A stretch of DNA of 64,000 nucleotides from positions 1 to 64,000 of the forward strand of contig JAWKLX010000045.1 of assembly GCA_041392505.1 (NCBI GenBank). The letters are read 5' to 3'. Under the pieces are notes generated by a model that did not search any database, was not told the origin of the DNA, and was given only the letters and a program-made list of their open reading frames with translations. Position numbers and translations under genes: made by a program. Source of the DNA: UBA6168 sp041392505 (lineage in GTDB: Bacteria; Bacteroidota; Bacteroidia; Chitinophagales; Saprospiraceae). Of this stretch, positions 9,683-17,999 are shown piece after piece (the stretch's first letter is position 1; the number at the start of each line of letters is the position of its first letter).

Positions 9683-10435
9683 TCAATTTTCCCCAACCAA
9701 CCATTTTTTAAATATCGGGGAGCGATCGGTGCTAACAATTATGTCAAACTCACAGGTCGGATCGAGCATGAGCTTAACCCTTGATTTGGAAAACGCATAC
9801 ATTTCTTTGATCGCTTCAATATTGATGATGAATTGGCGGTTGATGCGGAAAAATTTCCGTGGATCGGCAATCTCATCCAGTTGCTCCAAAGAATAGTCGA
9901 TCGGATATCGCTTTCCTTCTTTGTTGACCAAAAAAGTGATCTTATCACTGGTATAAAAATAGGCCACCTGCGTCAAGTCGATCACTTTGAGCGTCTGACC
10001 AAAACGGATCAAAAACCGCTTGACGGGCGAGTTGTCCGTCATCGCCTCCGCCAATTTTTGGTAATCAACTTTCGAAGAAACCGACCTTTGTCGGTATTTA
10101 TCGATAGCCTTTTCCAGTTCCTGTTTTTTGATGGGCTTCAAGAGGTAGTCAATCGCATTCACTTTAAACGCCTCCAATGCGTACTCATCGTAGGCCGTGA
10201 TAAAAATGACCGGTTTTTTGATCTCCACGTGTTTGAAGATTTCAAAACTGGAACCATCCGCCAAATGAATGTCAAAAAACAGCAGGTCGGGCATTGGATT
10301 GTTTTCCAACCAATTGATAGTGGATTCGATGCTATCCAAGTCCTCGACAATTTCGATCGTCGGGTCGATTTCTTGCAAAAGATTGGACAGCCTGCGCAAG
10401 GCTGCGGTTTCGTCTTCGATGATAAGGATTTTCAT
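9683..10435 (-). CDS. LytTR-family response regulator
   Basis: 250 residues from the ATG at 10435, which begins MKILIIEDE. An upstream start at 10501 would add 22 residues before the receiver domain and is unlikely. The receiver domain (1-120) keeps E8/D9, phospho-acceptor D55, T80 and K100. The C-terminal LytTR DNA-binding domain (about 150-248) shows the typical pattern VAYFYTSDKITFLV..GKRYPID..SLEQLDE..FFRINRQFIIN. It follows the sensor kinase gene by 58 bp and precedes the cytochrome genes on the same strand, so it probably controls them. Its target sequence cannot be read here. Confidence 0.93.
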   Translation of the reverse strand: MKILIIEDETAALRRLSNLLQEIDPTIEIVEDLDSIESTINWLENNPMPDLLFFDIHLADGSSFEIFKHVEIKKPVIFITAYDEYALEAFKVNAIDYLLKPIKKQELEKAIDKYRQRSVSSKVDYQKLAEAMTDNSPVKRFLIRFGQTLKVIDLTQVAYFYTSDKITFLVNKEGKRYPIDYSLEQLDEIADPRKFFRINRQFIINIEAIKEMYAFSKSRVKLMLDPTCEFDIIVSTDRSPIFKKWLVGEN

Positions 10436-10493
10436 AATTCGCTTTATAGTTGGGTGATTAATATTTTCTGCAAAAACGTGCTTCAAAATTCTT

Positions 10494-13376
10494 TTAATCA
10501 ATAACCGGGATACTCACTTTAAATACCCCTTCCCCGTCTTCTACTTTCACTTTTTTATTGCCCAATAACTTATAGCCTTGGATGATGCTATGCAAGCCAA
10601 AATGGGTCGATTTTTCTTTGGTCAACTTGGGTTGGATTTCATTGGTCACCACGATGTGCCGATCATCTTCCATGTCAATATTGACGGTCAGGGGTTTGCT
10701 TTTGGAAATGACATTGTGCTTGACGGCATTTTCCACCAAAATCTGCAAGGTGAAAGGGACGATGTAAAATTGTCCACCGTTGAGGCTAATGTTGAGGTGG
10801 AAATTTTTCCCGTAACGCTTTTGCAGCAGAAAATAATAATTGTTCACCAACTCTATTTCCTCCTGAATTGGGATGATTTCTTTATCCCGCAACTGCATGA
10901 TTTTCCGGTAAAAATCAGAGAGGTTATCGACGTATTCAACGGCCAACTTGGGGTTCTCTTCGATGACCGAAACGAGGGTGTTGAAACTATTGAATAAAAA
11001 ATGGGGGTTGATCTGCGCTTTCAGAGCGGCCAGTTTGCTTTCTGCTTTATCCTTTTCCAGCAGGTTGACCAATTGAATCCGTTTGTCCCGGTTTTTTTGA
11101 TACCAATAAAATAAGCTCCCAATAATAGCCAGCACCAACATCACGAACCACCAGCGCATCCAAATGGGTGAACTGATGTCAAAACTGTACGTGACAATCG
11201 GCTCATCCGACCAGGCATCGTTTTCTGTACTGGTCACCTGGAAGGTGTACTCACCCGGAGGCAGGTTGGAGTAGGTTGCCCGGCGGTCTTTCGATTCGAT
11301 CCACTGCAAATCGTAACCCTTCATCTGATACCGATATTTTACAATCTGCGGGTCGGTGTACCACAAGCCCATATAACTGAAAACGAGGTGGTTTTGGTGG
11401 TTGGAAAACGAGGTAGTTTTCTGAAAATCAATGGGCTCCAAAAAGACAAAGACATTGTTCAACAAGGTGCGGGGGTGTATTTCAAGCTTCTCTTTTAATG
11501 CCGTGTATTTGACCACTTTATTTTTGCCACCAATCCATATATTGCCGAACCGATCTGTACAGACAGCGTTCAAGTTTGGGTCAAGTTCATGCACACCGAC
11601 CTCGTTATCATAATAAATAAGGTGTCTGGTTGCGGGGGTCAACAAATCCAGCCCCGTTGGGTGGACGATGATAATTTGCCCATTGGCGTCGGTGGCTAAA
11701 CTGGTGATTTGCAGGTCCCTGATTCCCTCTTTTACGGTTAAGTGGTTAAAATTTTCACCATCGAATTCAAAAATGCCGGCCTTATCCGTGCTCAGCCATA
11801 TATGTCCTTCTTGATCCTCGGTAATGGAATAAACAGCATGTAGGCGGGAGTCTTCGTCCATTTGTCCCCCGGGATGGGCATGCGAAGCAGTGGGGAAATT
11901 TTTGACAACACCATTTTCCAACATACTGACCCCTTTCCCATCCGTCCCAAACCAAACCCGTTTTTGGCTGTCAATCAAGACTTTATAGATAAAATTGGAG
12001 CCGAGCCCATCTTTTTGTTCCCAATTCCGGAAAGTCATTTTTCCGCCTTTCAGCAGGTCCTGATCGTATTTGACTTCCATCGCCCCGCTCAAGGTGGCTA
12101 ACCAAACTACCCCATTCGCCCCGTCCATGGAAAAGATGTTCCCATCTTTTAGGCCATTATTTTTAGAAAGGTGGAATAGGCCGCCATTAGCTGGTTGATA
12201 GACATAAACACCCATTCCAAAAGTCCCGATCCAAATATTTCCAAACTCATCTTCATACAAGCTAACGGTATTCAACCCCAAAGCAGGCAATTGTTCATCA
12301 AAACTACTTTTCCCCTGTTTATCTAGGCGGTGGGCAAAAAGCCCCCCAGCCGTACCGATCCATAAGCGGTTTTTGGAGTCGCTAAACACCGCTTGAACGT
12401 TTTCGAAATTCGTCGGTATCAATTCAAATTGGCGGTTGGCGCTGAAAATTCCACTATTGTTGGTGACTGCCCAAATGTTCCCCTCGATGTCCTTGTGAAG
12501 GTCTGCGACCTTGACATCTTCGAGTTGGGGCAAGTGCTCTAATTCTTTTTGGGTCAACGAGTAGCGCCAGACCCCATTTCCCATCGTACCTATCCATAGA
12601 TCAGTGCCTTCAAATAATTCTAGGCAATTCACCACACCTATGGGCTGGTCTTTCAGCGGAAAACTAAATGACTTTGCCTTTGGGTCAAACAAACAGACTC
12701 CACCATCATACGTCCCTATCCAGAGTTGGCCCTCTCCATTGGGAAGAATCGATCTGACGATCTCATCTGGCAAGCCATTTTCACTGGTGTAGTTTTCAAT
12801 AGATTTTAGGCCGTTGGAAAACGTACAAGCGGCAATGCCCCGGTCAGTTCCCAACCAAACTGTCCCTTCCTGACAGGTGACCATCGTATAAATGTCGTTA
12901 CTGGGTAAGCCATCCTCCCGGTTGAAATTGTAGAGTCTTTTTTCGTCAAAAAAATAAGCCCCCTCCCCATAGGTTGAAATCCAGATATGCCCCTGACCAT
13001 CTTCAGCAAATCCATTGACAGGCATCTTGGGAAGGCCTTCTTCCGGTTGCCAGGGCATAAATTGCTGTTTTTCAAAATGATAAATTGATCCGTCTTCGTA
13101 GCCAATCCAAAGGCGGTTTTGGCTGTCCCGAAAAATAGCGCAAACGTGATTACTGGTTGAATCTTCTTTTAAAAAAGGGTAAAATTCAATGCCATCATAA
13201 AGGAAAAGCCCCTCTGTGGTGCCAAACCACAAAGCGCTGTTCCGGTCCTCGTACATTATTTTTGGCTTTGCTTTTTGGTACAGCTCGCCCAACTCGTGGA
13301 TTTTAAAAAAAGGGGTCTGTGCCAGGGCTGTCGACAGGCAAAATAAAACCAAGGATATTATGGTAACCCCCTTCAC
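10494..13376 (-). CDS. Sensor histidine kinase, Reg_prop/Y_Y_Y type
   Basis: 960 residues. A signal peptide (about 1-19) is followed by a long periplasmic part of repeated propeller motifs (NxLWIGTxxGL, GxIWIGTFGMGV) to about 640, a Y_Y_Y domain (about 670-745, ending LPPGEYTFQV), one membrane helix (WWFVMLVLAIIGSLFYWY), then a LytS-like kinase core with INPHFLFNSFNTL (His about 792) and the N-box ENAVKHN (about 882). The family senses extracytoplasmic signals, often polymers or their breakdown products, and phosphorylates LytTR or AraC regulators. Its start overlaps the end of the YceI gene by 4 bp and the regulator follows. Setting beside cytochromes suggests it senses something connected with electron-acceptor use; the ligand is unknown. 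Confidence 0.93.
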   Translation of the reverse strand: MKGVTIISLVLFCLSTALAQTPFFKIHELGELYQKAKPKIMYEDRNSALWFGTTEGLFLYDGIEFYPFLKEDSTSNHVCAIFRDSQNRLWIGYEDGSIYHFEKQQFMPWQPEEGLPKMPVNGFAEDGQGHIWISTYGEGAYFFDEKRLYNFNREDGLPSNDIYTMVTCQEGTVWLGTDRGIAACTFSNGLKSIENYTSENGLPDEIVRSILPNGEGQLWIGTYDGGVCLFDPKAKSFSFPLKDQPIGVVNCLELFEGTDLWIGTMGNGVWRYSLTQKELEHLPQLEDVKVADLHKDIEGNIWAVTNNSGIFSANRQFELIPTNFENVQAVFSDSKNRLWIGTAGGLFAHRLDKQGKSSFDEQLPALGLNTVSLYEDEFGNIWIGTFGMGVYVYQPANGGLFHLSKNNGLKDGNIFSMDGANGVVWLATLSGAMEVKYDQDLLKGGKMTFRNWEQKDGLGSNFIYKVLIDSQKRVWFGTDGKGVSMLENGVVKNFPTASHAHPGGQMDEDSRLHAVYSITEDQEGHIWLSTDKAGIFEFDGENFNHLTVKEGIRDLQITSLATDANGQIIIVHPTGLDLLTPATRHLIYYDNEVGVHELDPNLNAVCTDRFGNIWIGGKNKVVKYTALKEKLEIHPRTLLNNVFVFLEPIDFQKTTSFSNHQNHLVFSYMGLWYTDPQIVKYRYQMKGYDLQWIESKDRRATYSNLPPGEYTFQVTSTENDAWSDEPIVTYSFDISSPIWMRWWFVMLVLAIIGSLFYWYQKNRDKRIQLVNLLEKDKAESKLAALKAQINPHFLFNSFNTLVSVIEENPKLAVEYVDNLSDFYRKIMQLRDKEIIPIQEEIELVNNYYFLLQKRYGKNFHLNISLNGGQFYIVPFTLQILVENAVKHNVISKSKPLTVNIDMEDDRHIVVTNEIQPKLTKEKSTHFGLHSIIQGYKLLGNKKVKVEDGEGVFKVSIPVID

Positions 13377-13930
13377 TTATGCTGTTTTGTTAATTCCGCT
13401 TCAATACTCACGACAATTTCCTCCGCTATTTTTTGATAAACTATTTTAGGTACCGAGATGTCATGCTCTTCCAATAAAACCGAGAATTTGGAAGATACTT
13501 GGATTTTACCATTCGCTACCTTGACGGTGCTCTTGATGATCCGCTCCCGGGTCACCCCGTGCAAATCCAACCTACCCTTGGCCCTTATTGAATATTCCCC
13601 ATCTACATTTAGGTCTACATCCTCAATTATTTTCCCGATGAACGAGGCTGTCGGAAACCGTTCGCCCTCCATATAGTTTTCGATGAAATGGTCCTGCTGC
13701 ATGGAACTGTTGAAACCATTAAAACTGCGGATCTCCATTCGGAACGCAAACGTATTATTGCCTGGGTCAATGACGCCCTGCAATTTGTCCGAACTGGCCT
13801 TTATGATTTCCAATGGCGCATTGGAAACAAAATTGACCGCCCCGTTCTGGGTGATATATGGATTTATTTCTTGGGCGGATATGCACCAAGCACCTAAAAA
13901 ACTCGATAAAATGAGATAGATTTTGAACAT
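13373..13930 (-). CDS. YceI-like periplasmic protein
   Basis: 185 residues from the ATG at 13930 (MFKIYLILSS, a signal peptide ending in CISAQ). A start at 13960 would place ten residues before it. The body matches the YceI lipocalin-like fold: AVNFVSNAPLEIIKASSDKLQG, then F..EIRSFNGFNSSMQQDHF, then ENYMEGERFPTASFIGKI, then RLDLHGVTRERII. The family binds polyisoprenoids such as quinones, and some members sit beside cytochromes b. First gene of the leftward operon, overlapping the kinase start by 4 bp. A quinone-linked role in this island is inference. A second, lipoprotein-type YceI lies at 32811-33491. Confidence 0.88.
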   Translation of the reverse strand: MFKIYLILSSFLGAWCISAQEINPYITQNGAVNFVSNAPLEIIKASSDKLQGVIDPGNNTFAFRMEIRSFNGFNSSMQQDHFIENYMEGERFPTASFIGKIIEDVDLNVDGEYSIRAKGRLDLHGVTRERIIKSTVKVANGKIQVSSKFSVLLEEHDISVPKIVYQKIAEEIVVSIEAELTKQHK

Positions 13931-14274
13931 TTTTATTCTCTTAACCAAACCCAACAACAAAGGTATATTTTCAAAAAAAATAGCAACAATGAGAGCAGGG
14001 CAATGAGAAAAATATAGCCCTGAATGAGCAAACGAACCTGCCCAACAAATTTAACCAAATACCCGTGTCCGAAAAAATCGACCACTCTTTTAAAGGGAAA
14101 TGTTTGGCAAATTGCCACTTTAGGTGCGCCCCCCTCCAGATCAGCACTACAATTTCCTGATTCAGCAACCATAATTGTCGCATTCAACGAACGAGCACTA
14201 ACTTTGAACCATATCTAGACAAACTATTTTGACGAGTGCTGTGCCGTGAAATTTTTGTTTCTCAGCCATTCGTA

Positions 14275-14495
14275 CAGTGTAACGAAAATTTCTTTGAATT
14301 TTCTTTGACGCATTTGGGCCGAAAATTTTGACTTTCTATGAGGCATCCAAGTGCTCGGCCCAAAGGGATTGTCAAGGGTGAAACGTGGCTGTGCCACGTT
14401 TCACCCTTGACAATCCCTAGAGGGGCACATTGGACAGTAGCCAAAAGGAGGAGTTTTCCTGCCCCGCATTTTACAATTAAATTTTTGTTACAGAG
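14275..14495. repeat. Palindromic element, family 1, copy B, in a divergent promoter region
   Basis: The exact hairpin core 14365-14417 (GGGATTGTCAAGGGTGAAAC.. with its complement) is flanked by CCAAGTGCTC at 14347 and AGAGGGGCA at 14420, as in copies A and C. The right end CCTGCCCCGCATTTT (14458-14472) matches the other copies; the left end is degenerate (GACGCATTTGGG near 14308). Outer blocks GTAACGAAAATTT and AAATTTTTGTTAC near 14280 and 14490 pair. It occupies the gap between the YceI gene and the flavoprotein gene at 14512, so the promoter of the latter lies in or beside it. The rest of 13931-14274 shows no gene. Confidence 0.75.
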
Positions 14496-14511
14496 TAATT
14501 CGCTTAAGACC

Positions 14512-15837
14512 ATGTTGTTAGAACAAATAATTATCTATTCAAGCGTCCTGTTGTTCTGCGCCGGAGTGGTCTACTTTTATGTCAAAGGAGAGAAGGATGC
14601 CTCCAAGATCGTCCAAGCAAAAATCGAACAGGCAAAGGAGGAAGGGCTCCACGAACCCGTGTCCTTGCACCCACTTATTGATTTGAACAAATGTATCAAA
14701 TCTGCCTCATGTGTCAAATCTTGCCCAGAACAGGACATCCTCGGTATTTTAGATGGTGGCGGCACTTTGATTGAAGCGTCCAATTGCGTCGGGCATGGCG
14801 CTTGTTTCCACGGCTGCCCGGTGGAAGCTATTTCCCTGGTGATTGGGACAGAGAAACGCGGTGCTGAATTGCCACACATCAATGAAAATTACGAATCCAA
14901 TATTCAAGGGATTTATATTGCCGGGGAACTCGGCGGAATGGGACTGATCAAAAACAGCGTGGAACAAGGCCAGATGGCAGTGGAGAACATGGTAAAGGCA
15001 GGGTTCAAAAAGAACAATCAGGGATATGACCTGATTATAATTGGCGCCGGGCCTGCGGGCATTTCTGCCTCCCTCATGGCCAAAAAACTGGGCCTCAATG
15101 CCCTTACCCTGGAACAAGATACACTTGGTGGTTCGGTTTTCAATTACCCCCGCTCCAAAGTGGTAATGACCGCCCCGATGAATCTACCCCTACACGGAAA
15201 AGCCAAATTATACGGCACTTCAAAAACCGAGCTTTTGGATTTATGGTATGCCGTTTTATCCAAAAATGACATCGACGTAAAAGAGCACACCAAAGTGGAA
15301 AGTATCCGCCCGGATGGCAATGGCTTCATCGTCCGAACCAGTCACGAAAAAGAATACCGCACCCAAAAAGTTTTGTTGGCCATTGGCCGTCGAGGAAGCC
15401 CCAAGAAATTGGGCATCCCAGGTGAGGAAATGGAAAAGGTCTACTACCGCCTGCTGGAACCTGAGCGGGTTACGGGCAAAAAAATAATAATTGTTGGAGG
15501 TGGCGACTCTGCCGTGGAAGCGGCCGCTGCCTTAGCCGAACACAACGAAGTAACGCTTTCTTACCGGAAGGACAGGTTTTGGCGGATCAAAAATGAAAAC
15601 CGGGAACGTTTGAATTACCTATCTGGTATGGACAAAATCAAGGTGGTTTATGATTCGAATTTGGCGAAAATTGAAGAAGGAAAAGTAGAGTTACTCATTG
15701 GCGACAGCAAGCAGGAAACCCTGGAAAATGACCTCGTTTATATTTTTGTCGGCGGGGAATTACCCGTGCAGTTTTTGAAAAAGACTGGGGTGATTGTTAC
15801 TAAAAGATTTGGATATACGATGAAGAAGTATGGGTGA
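14512..15837 (+). CDS. Membrane-anchored Fe-S/FAD/NAD(P) oxidoreductase (paralogue 1)
   Basis: 441 residues from the ATG at 14512; an upstream ATG at 14338 lies inside the palindromic element and is rejected. One N-terminal helix (5-24) anchors it. A ferredoxin-like part has C61-x2-S64-x2-C67-x3-C71P and C92-x2-H95-x2-C98-x3-C102P, so the second Cys of each motif is Ser or His. Residues 125-160 read like the closing FAD segment of thioredoxin-reductase-type enzymes (GIYIAGELGGMGLIKNSVEQG), but stand before the FAD Rossmann motif GAGPAG (178-183). The NAD(P) motif GGGDSA is at 329-334. There is no CxxC pair, so it is not a disulfide reductase. It probably moves electrons from NAD(P)H to a membrane or periplasmic carrier. 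The paralogue at 18000-19325 has the same length and motif numbering. Confidence 0.88.
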   Translation: MLLEQIIIYSSVLLFCAGVVYFYVKGEKDASKIVQAKIEQAKEEGLHEPVSLHPLIDLNKCIKSASCVKSCPEQDILGILDGGGTLIEASNCVGHGACFHGCPVEAISLVIGTEKRGAELPHINENYESNIQGIYIAGELGGMGLIKNSVEQGQMAVENMVKAGFKKNNQGYDLIIIGAGPAGISASLMAKKLGLNALTLEQDTLGGSVFNYPRSKVVMTAPMNLPLHGKAKLYGTSKTELLDLWYAVLSKNDIDVKEHTKVESIRPDGNGFIVRTSHEKEYRTQKVLLAIGRRGSPKKLGIPGEEMEKVYYRLLEPERVTGKKIIIVGGGDSAVEAAAALAEHNEVTLSYRKDRFWRIKNENRERLNYLSGMDKIKVVYDSNLAKIEEGKVELLIGDSKQETLENDLVYIFVGGELPVQFLKKTGVIVTKRFGYTMKKYG

Positions 15838-15913
15838 TTTTATTTGAGCAAATCGTTTGATACCCCCTGAAAATCAATAGTTTATTGACCTACTTTAATA
15901 GGGTTTGTTGCCA

Positions 15914-15953
15914 TTTGAAAATTCTATCATAAATAGTTTTGGAATTTTCAAAA
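15914..15953. terminator. Weak hairpin between convergent genes
   Basis: TTTGAAAATTC and GAATTTTCAAA pair around a 17-base loop, followed by an A-rich stretch, in the 168-bp gap between the convergent flavoprotein and 23-heme cytochrome genes. The AT-rich stem makes it a weak candidate for termination. Confidence 0.4.
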
Positions 15954-16005
15954 GAAAAGAATGTATTATAAAATCAATCCTTTTAACCTTACCGTCGCAT
16001 TTTCC

Positions 16006-17826
16006 CTACTGATGGCAATCCACACACTCAAAGCTCACCATTTTATATTCCACGAATATTTCCCCTTCCTCAACCGTCTCCTTATGACATTTTTCGCAGG
16101 CCACTTCTCTGTGTTTCCCTTCCAATGGAAAGGCCGTTATGTTGTGGTCAAAATGGCTGGCATCCCAGCCCTCAAAGCCATGGCACCGACTGCAGTCCGT
16201 GACTCCTTCCAGCTCAAACTGCGTTCCGTGTACATTATCGTGGCAAGTTGCACAGGTCTGTGAAATGCCCTTGAACTGGCGGACAGGGTTTTCTTGATCC
16301 GGCACGTGGCAAGCTGCGCAGGTCGCTCTCTGGTGGCCACCTTCCAATGCAAACGCAGTAAGACCGTGATCGAAGCGATTTTCCTTTTTCCAGATATTGG
16401 TCGTGTGGCAGGTTTCGCAACTTTGGTTTGGATAAAATTCTGTGGCAATCTCCTTTACGTGCACATCATCGTGGCAGTCCACACAGCGATTTCCGATATT
16501 TTTAAAATGCCATTTATCCTCCTGCAAATGACAGGCAAAACAGGGGGTCGCCAAGTGTGCCCCGTCCAACGGGAAATTGCTCGTGGCATGGTCTTCAAAC
16601 GTAAAAAGGCTCGGTGAAAACCCCGCAACAGTGTGGCACTCCGCACAGTCAGGGCTGACCGTAGCCTCGGCAAATTCACCGCCATGATAGTCGTCATGAC
16701 AAGTAGCACAAGTGTTGTGAGGCAACGGATCGGTAATATTTTCCGAGACGTGGCATTTCCGGCAATCCACCACCTCGTGTTTTCCCTCCAACGCAAACCC
16801 CGTCAGGTCATGGTTAAAATTATCCAGATTACCTGCCACTTTAAAGGTCTCCTCGGTATGACACTCCGCACAGTTAGCCCCAAATTTCCCCTCATGCACG
16901 TCCGCATGGCACGCCACACAATTGCTGGTTGGAATGCCCAAATTGTCTTGAAAAAGATTGGCTGGGGAAGTATCCATTTTATGGCAAGAGGCACAGTCCA
17001 CCCGTTTGTGTTGGCCTTTTAACGGGAAGGAGGTACGGCTGTGATTGAACCGTTTAAGGCCACTATGCGAATTGAATGACTGCTCGGTATGACATTGCTT
17101 GCAATCAGTGCCGAGGTTGTTATTATGCACATCATCGTGGCACGCGTTGCAATTGGCAAACGGCACATCCGCAAAGTGCTGAAAGTCTTTTCCGCCACGG
17201 GTTTCCATCTGGTGGCATTCCTTACAATCCACATTTTTGTGCTGGCCGACGAGCGGATAATCGGTTTTATCATGGTTGAATTTTTCGGCTGGCGAAAAAG
17301 CATCGGTAACATGGCATTTCGCACAATCATTATCGAGCGTCTTTTGGTGGTAGTCTTCATGGCAGTTGATACAGGCTGTGCCAACGCCGAGGTAGGTTTC
17401 GATCCGTTTTTTTAAATCCGGTTCCACAATGTTTTCCGCAACGTGGCACTCTCGGCAATCCACCTTTGTATGTGCACCCGTCAATTTATAGCCAGTCAGG
17501 TTATGATCGAAATTAGATTCATCGAACCGGATCATGTCAAACTTTCTACCGTGGTGGTCGCTGTGGCAGGAGGCGCAATCCTTCCCCCGTACTTCTTGGG
17601 AATAATGAAAACCAGTTCGCTGGTCGAGTCGGGACTGAATTTCTTTGTGGCAATCGAGGCATTTGTCATTGGCTACTTTATGGCCAAGCTCGTGGCATTG
17701 GGTGCAGTTGGAAATACCTTCGAGGTGGGCATGCGGGCTGGCCAGATCTCCGGGGGAGATTTGGCCAGCTGCTTTTGTGATGAAAAGCAGGCAAAAAACA
17801 GCTATGGGTAGAATTCGTTGTTTCAA
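16006..17826 (-). CDS. Periplasmic multiheme cytochrome c, 23 CxxCH motifs
   Basis: 606 residues starting at a TTG (17826); an in-frame stop lies nine codons upstream and there is no ATG. Signal peptide 1-21 (ILPIAVFCLLFITKAAGQ). I count 23 CxxCH motifs, in repeats where HDDxHxxxxGxDCxxCH alternates with FNHDxTxFPLxGxHxxVDCxxCH. Many extra His residues outside the motifs can serve as distal ligands, as in bis-His multiheme cytochromes. Repeat wording differs from the 13- and 90-heme proteins but shares the FPL.G.H..V.C..CH block. It lies 173 bp downstream of the flavoprotein/cytochrome b pair on the same strand, so it is a likely acceptor for them. No membrane anchor or sorting tail. Confidence 0.93.
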   Translation of the reverse strand: MKQRILPIAVFCLLFITKAAGQISPGDLASPHAHLEGISNCTQCHELGHKVANDKCLDCHKEIQSRLDQRTGFHYSQEVRGKDCASCHSDHHGRKFDMIRFDESNFDHNLTGYKLTGAHTKVDCRECHVAENIVEPDLKKRIETYLGVGTACINCHEDYHQKTLDNDCAKCHVTDAFSPAEKFNHDKTDYPLVGQHKNVDCKECHQMETRGGKDFQHFADVPFANCNACHDDVHNNNLGTDCKQCHTEQSFNSHSGLKRFNHSRTSFPLKGQHKRVDCASCHKMDTSPANLFQDNLGIPTSNCVACHADVHEGKFGANCAECHTEETFKVAGNLDNFNHDLTGFALEGKHEVVDCRKCHVSENITDPLPHNTCATCHDDYHGGEFAEATVSPDCAECHTVAGFSPSLFTFEDHATSNFPLDGAHLATPCFACHLQEDKWHFKNIGNRCVDCHDDVHVKEIATEFYPNQSCETCHTTNIWKKENRFDHGLTAFALEGGHQRATCAACHVPDQENPVRQFKGISQTCATCHDNVHGTQFELEGVTDCSRCHGFEGWDASHFDHNITAFPLEGKHREVACEKCHKETVEEGEIFVEYKMVSFECVDCHQ

Positions 17827-17902
17827 GTTATACTCAATTAATAACTCATATTATGAAAGGAAATTGAAAAACTCCGTTCCATGCGGGCCGAACATCATAA
17901 AG

Positions 17903-17990
17903 TCCTTTCGCATCATTCTGCTCGGCCTTCCAAGGGTTTTAAAAGACGAGACCGCTGCTCCGCATTTTTGCGAAACATGGGTTAACAACA
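17903..17990. repeat. Possible degenerate relic of a family 1 element
   Basis: CTGCTCCGCATT (about 17953) is the exact complement of the left end of elements A and C (AATGCGGAGCAG), and CATGCGGGCC stands near 17880. There is no matching hairpin core. Weak evidence; it may be chance similarity or a decayed copy between the flavoprotein and the 23-heme cytochrome genes. Confidence 0.3.
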
Positions 17991-17999
17991 TCTATAAAT

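Noticed and set aside
9833..10504. 223-codon ORF on the + strand
   Set aside because: Antisense to the LytTR regulator and lacks any domain.
14100..14200. Small hydrophobic ORFs upstream of the YceI gene (13933-14187)
   Set aside because: No signal of selection, overlapping frames and no family match; best read as leader region of the leftward operon.
14338..14511. Longer N-terminus for the flavoprotein
   Set aside because: The extra 58 residues lie inside palindromic element B, and the paralogue starts at the position equal to 14512.
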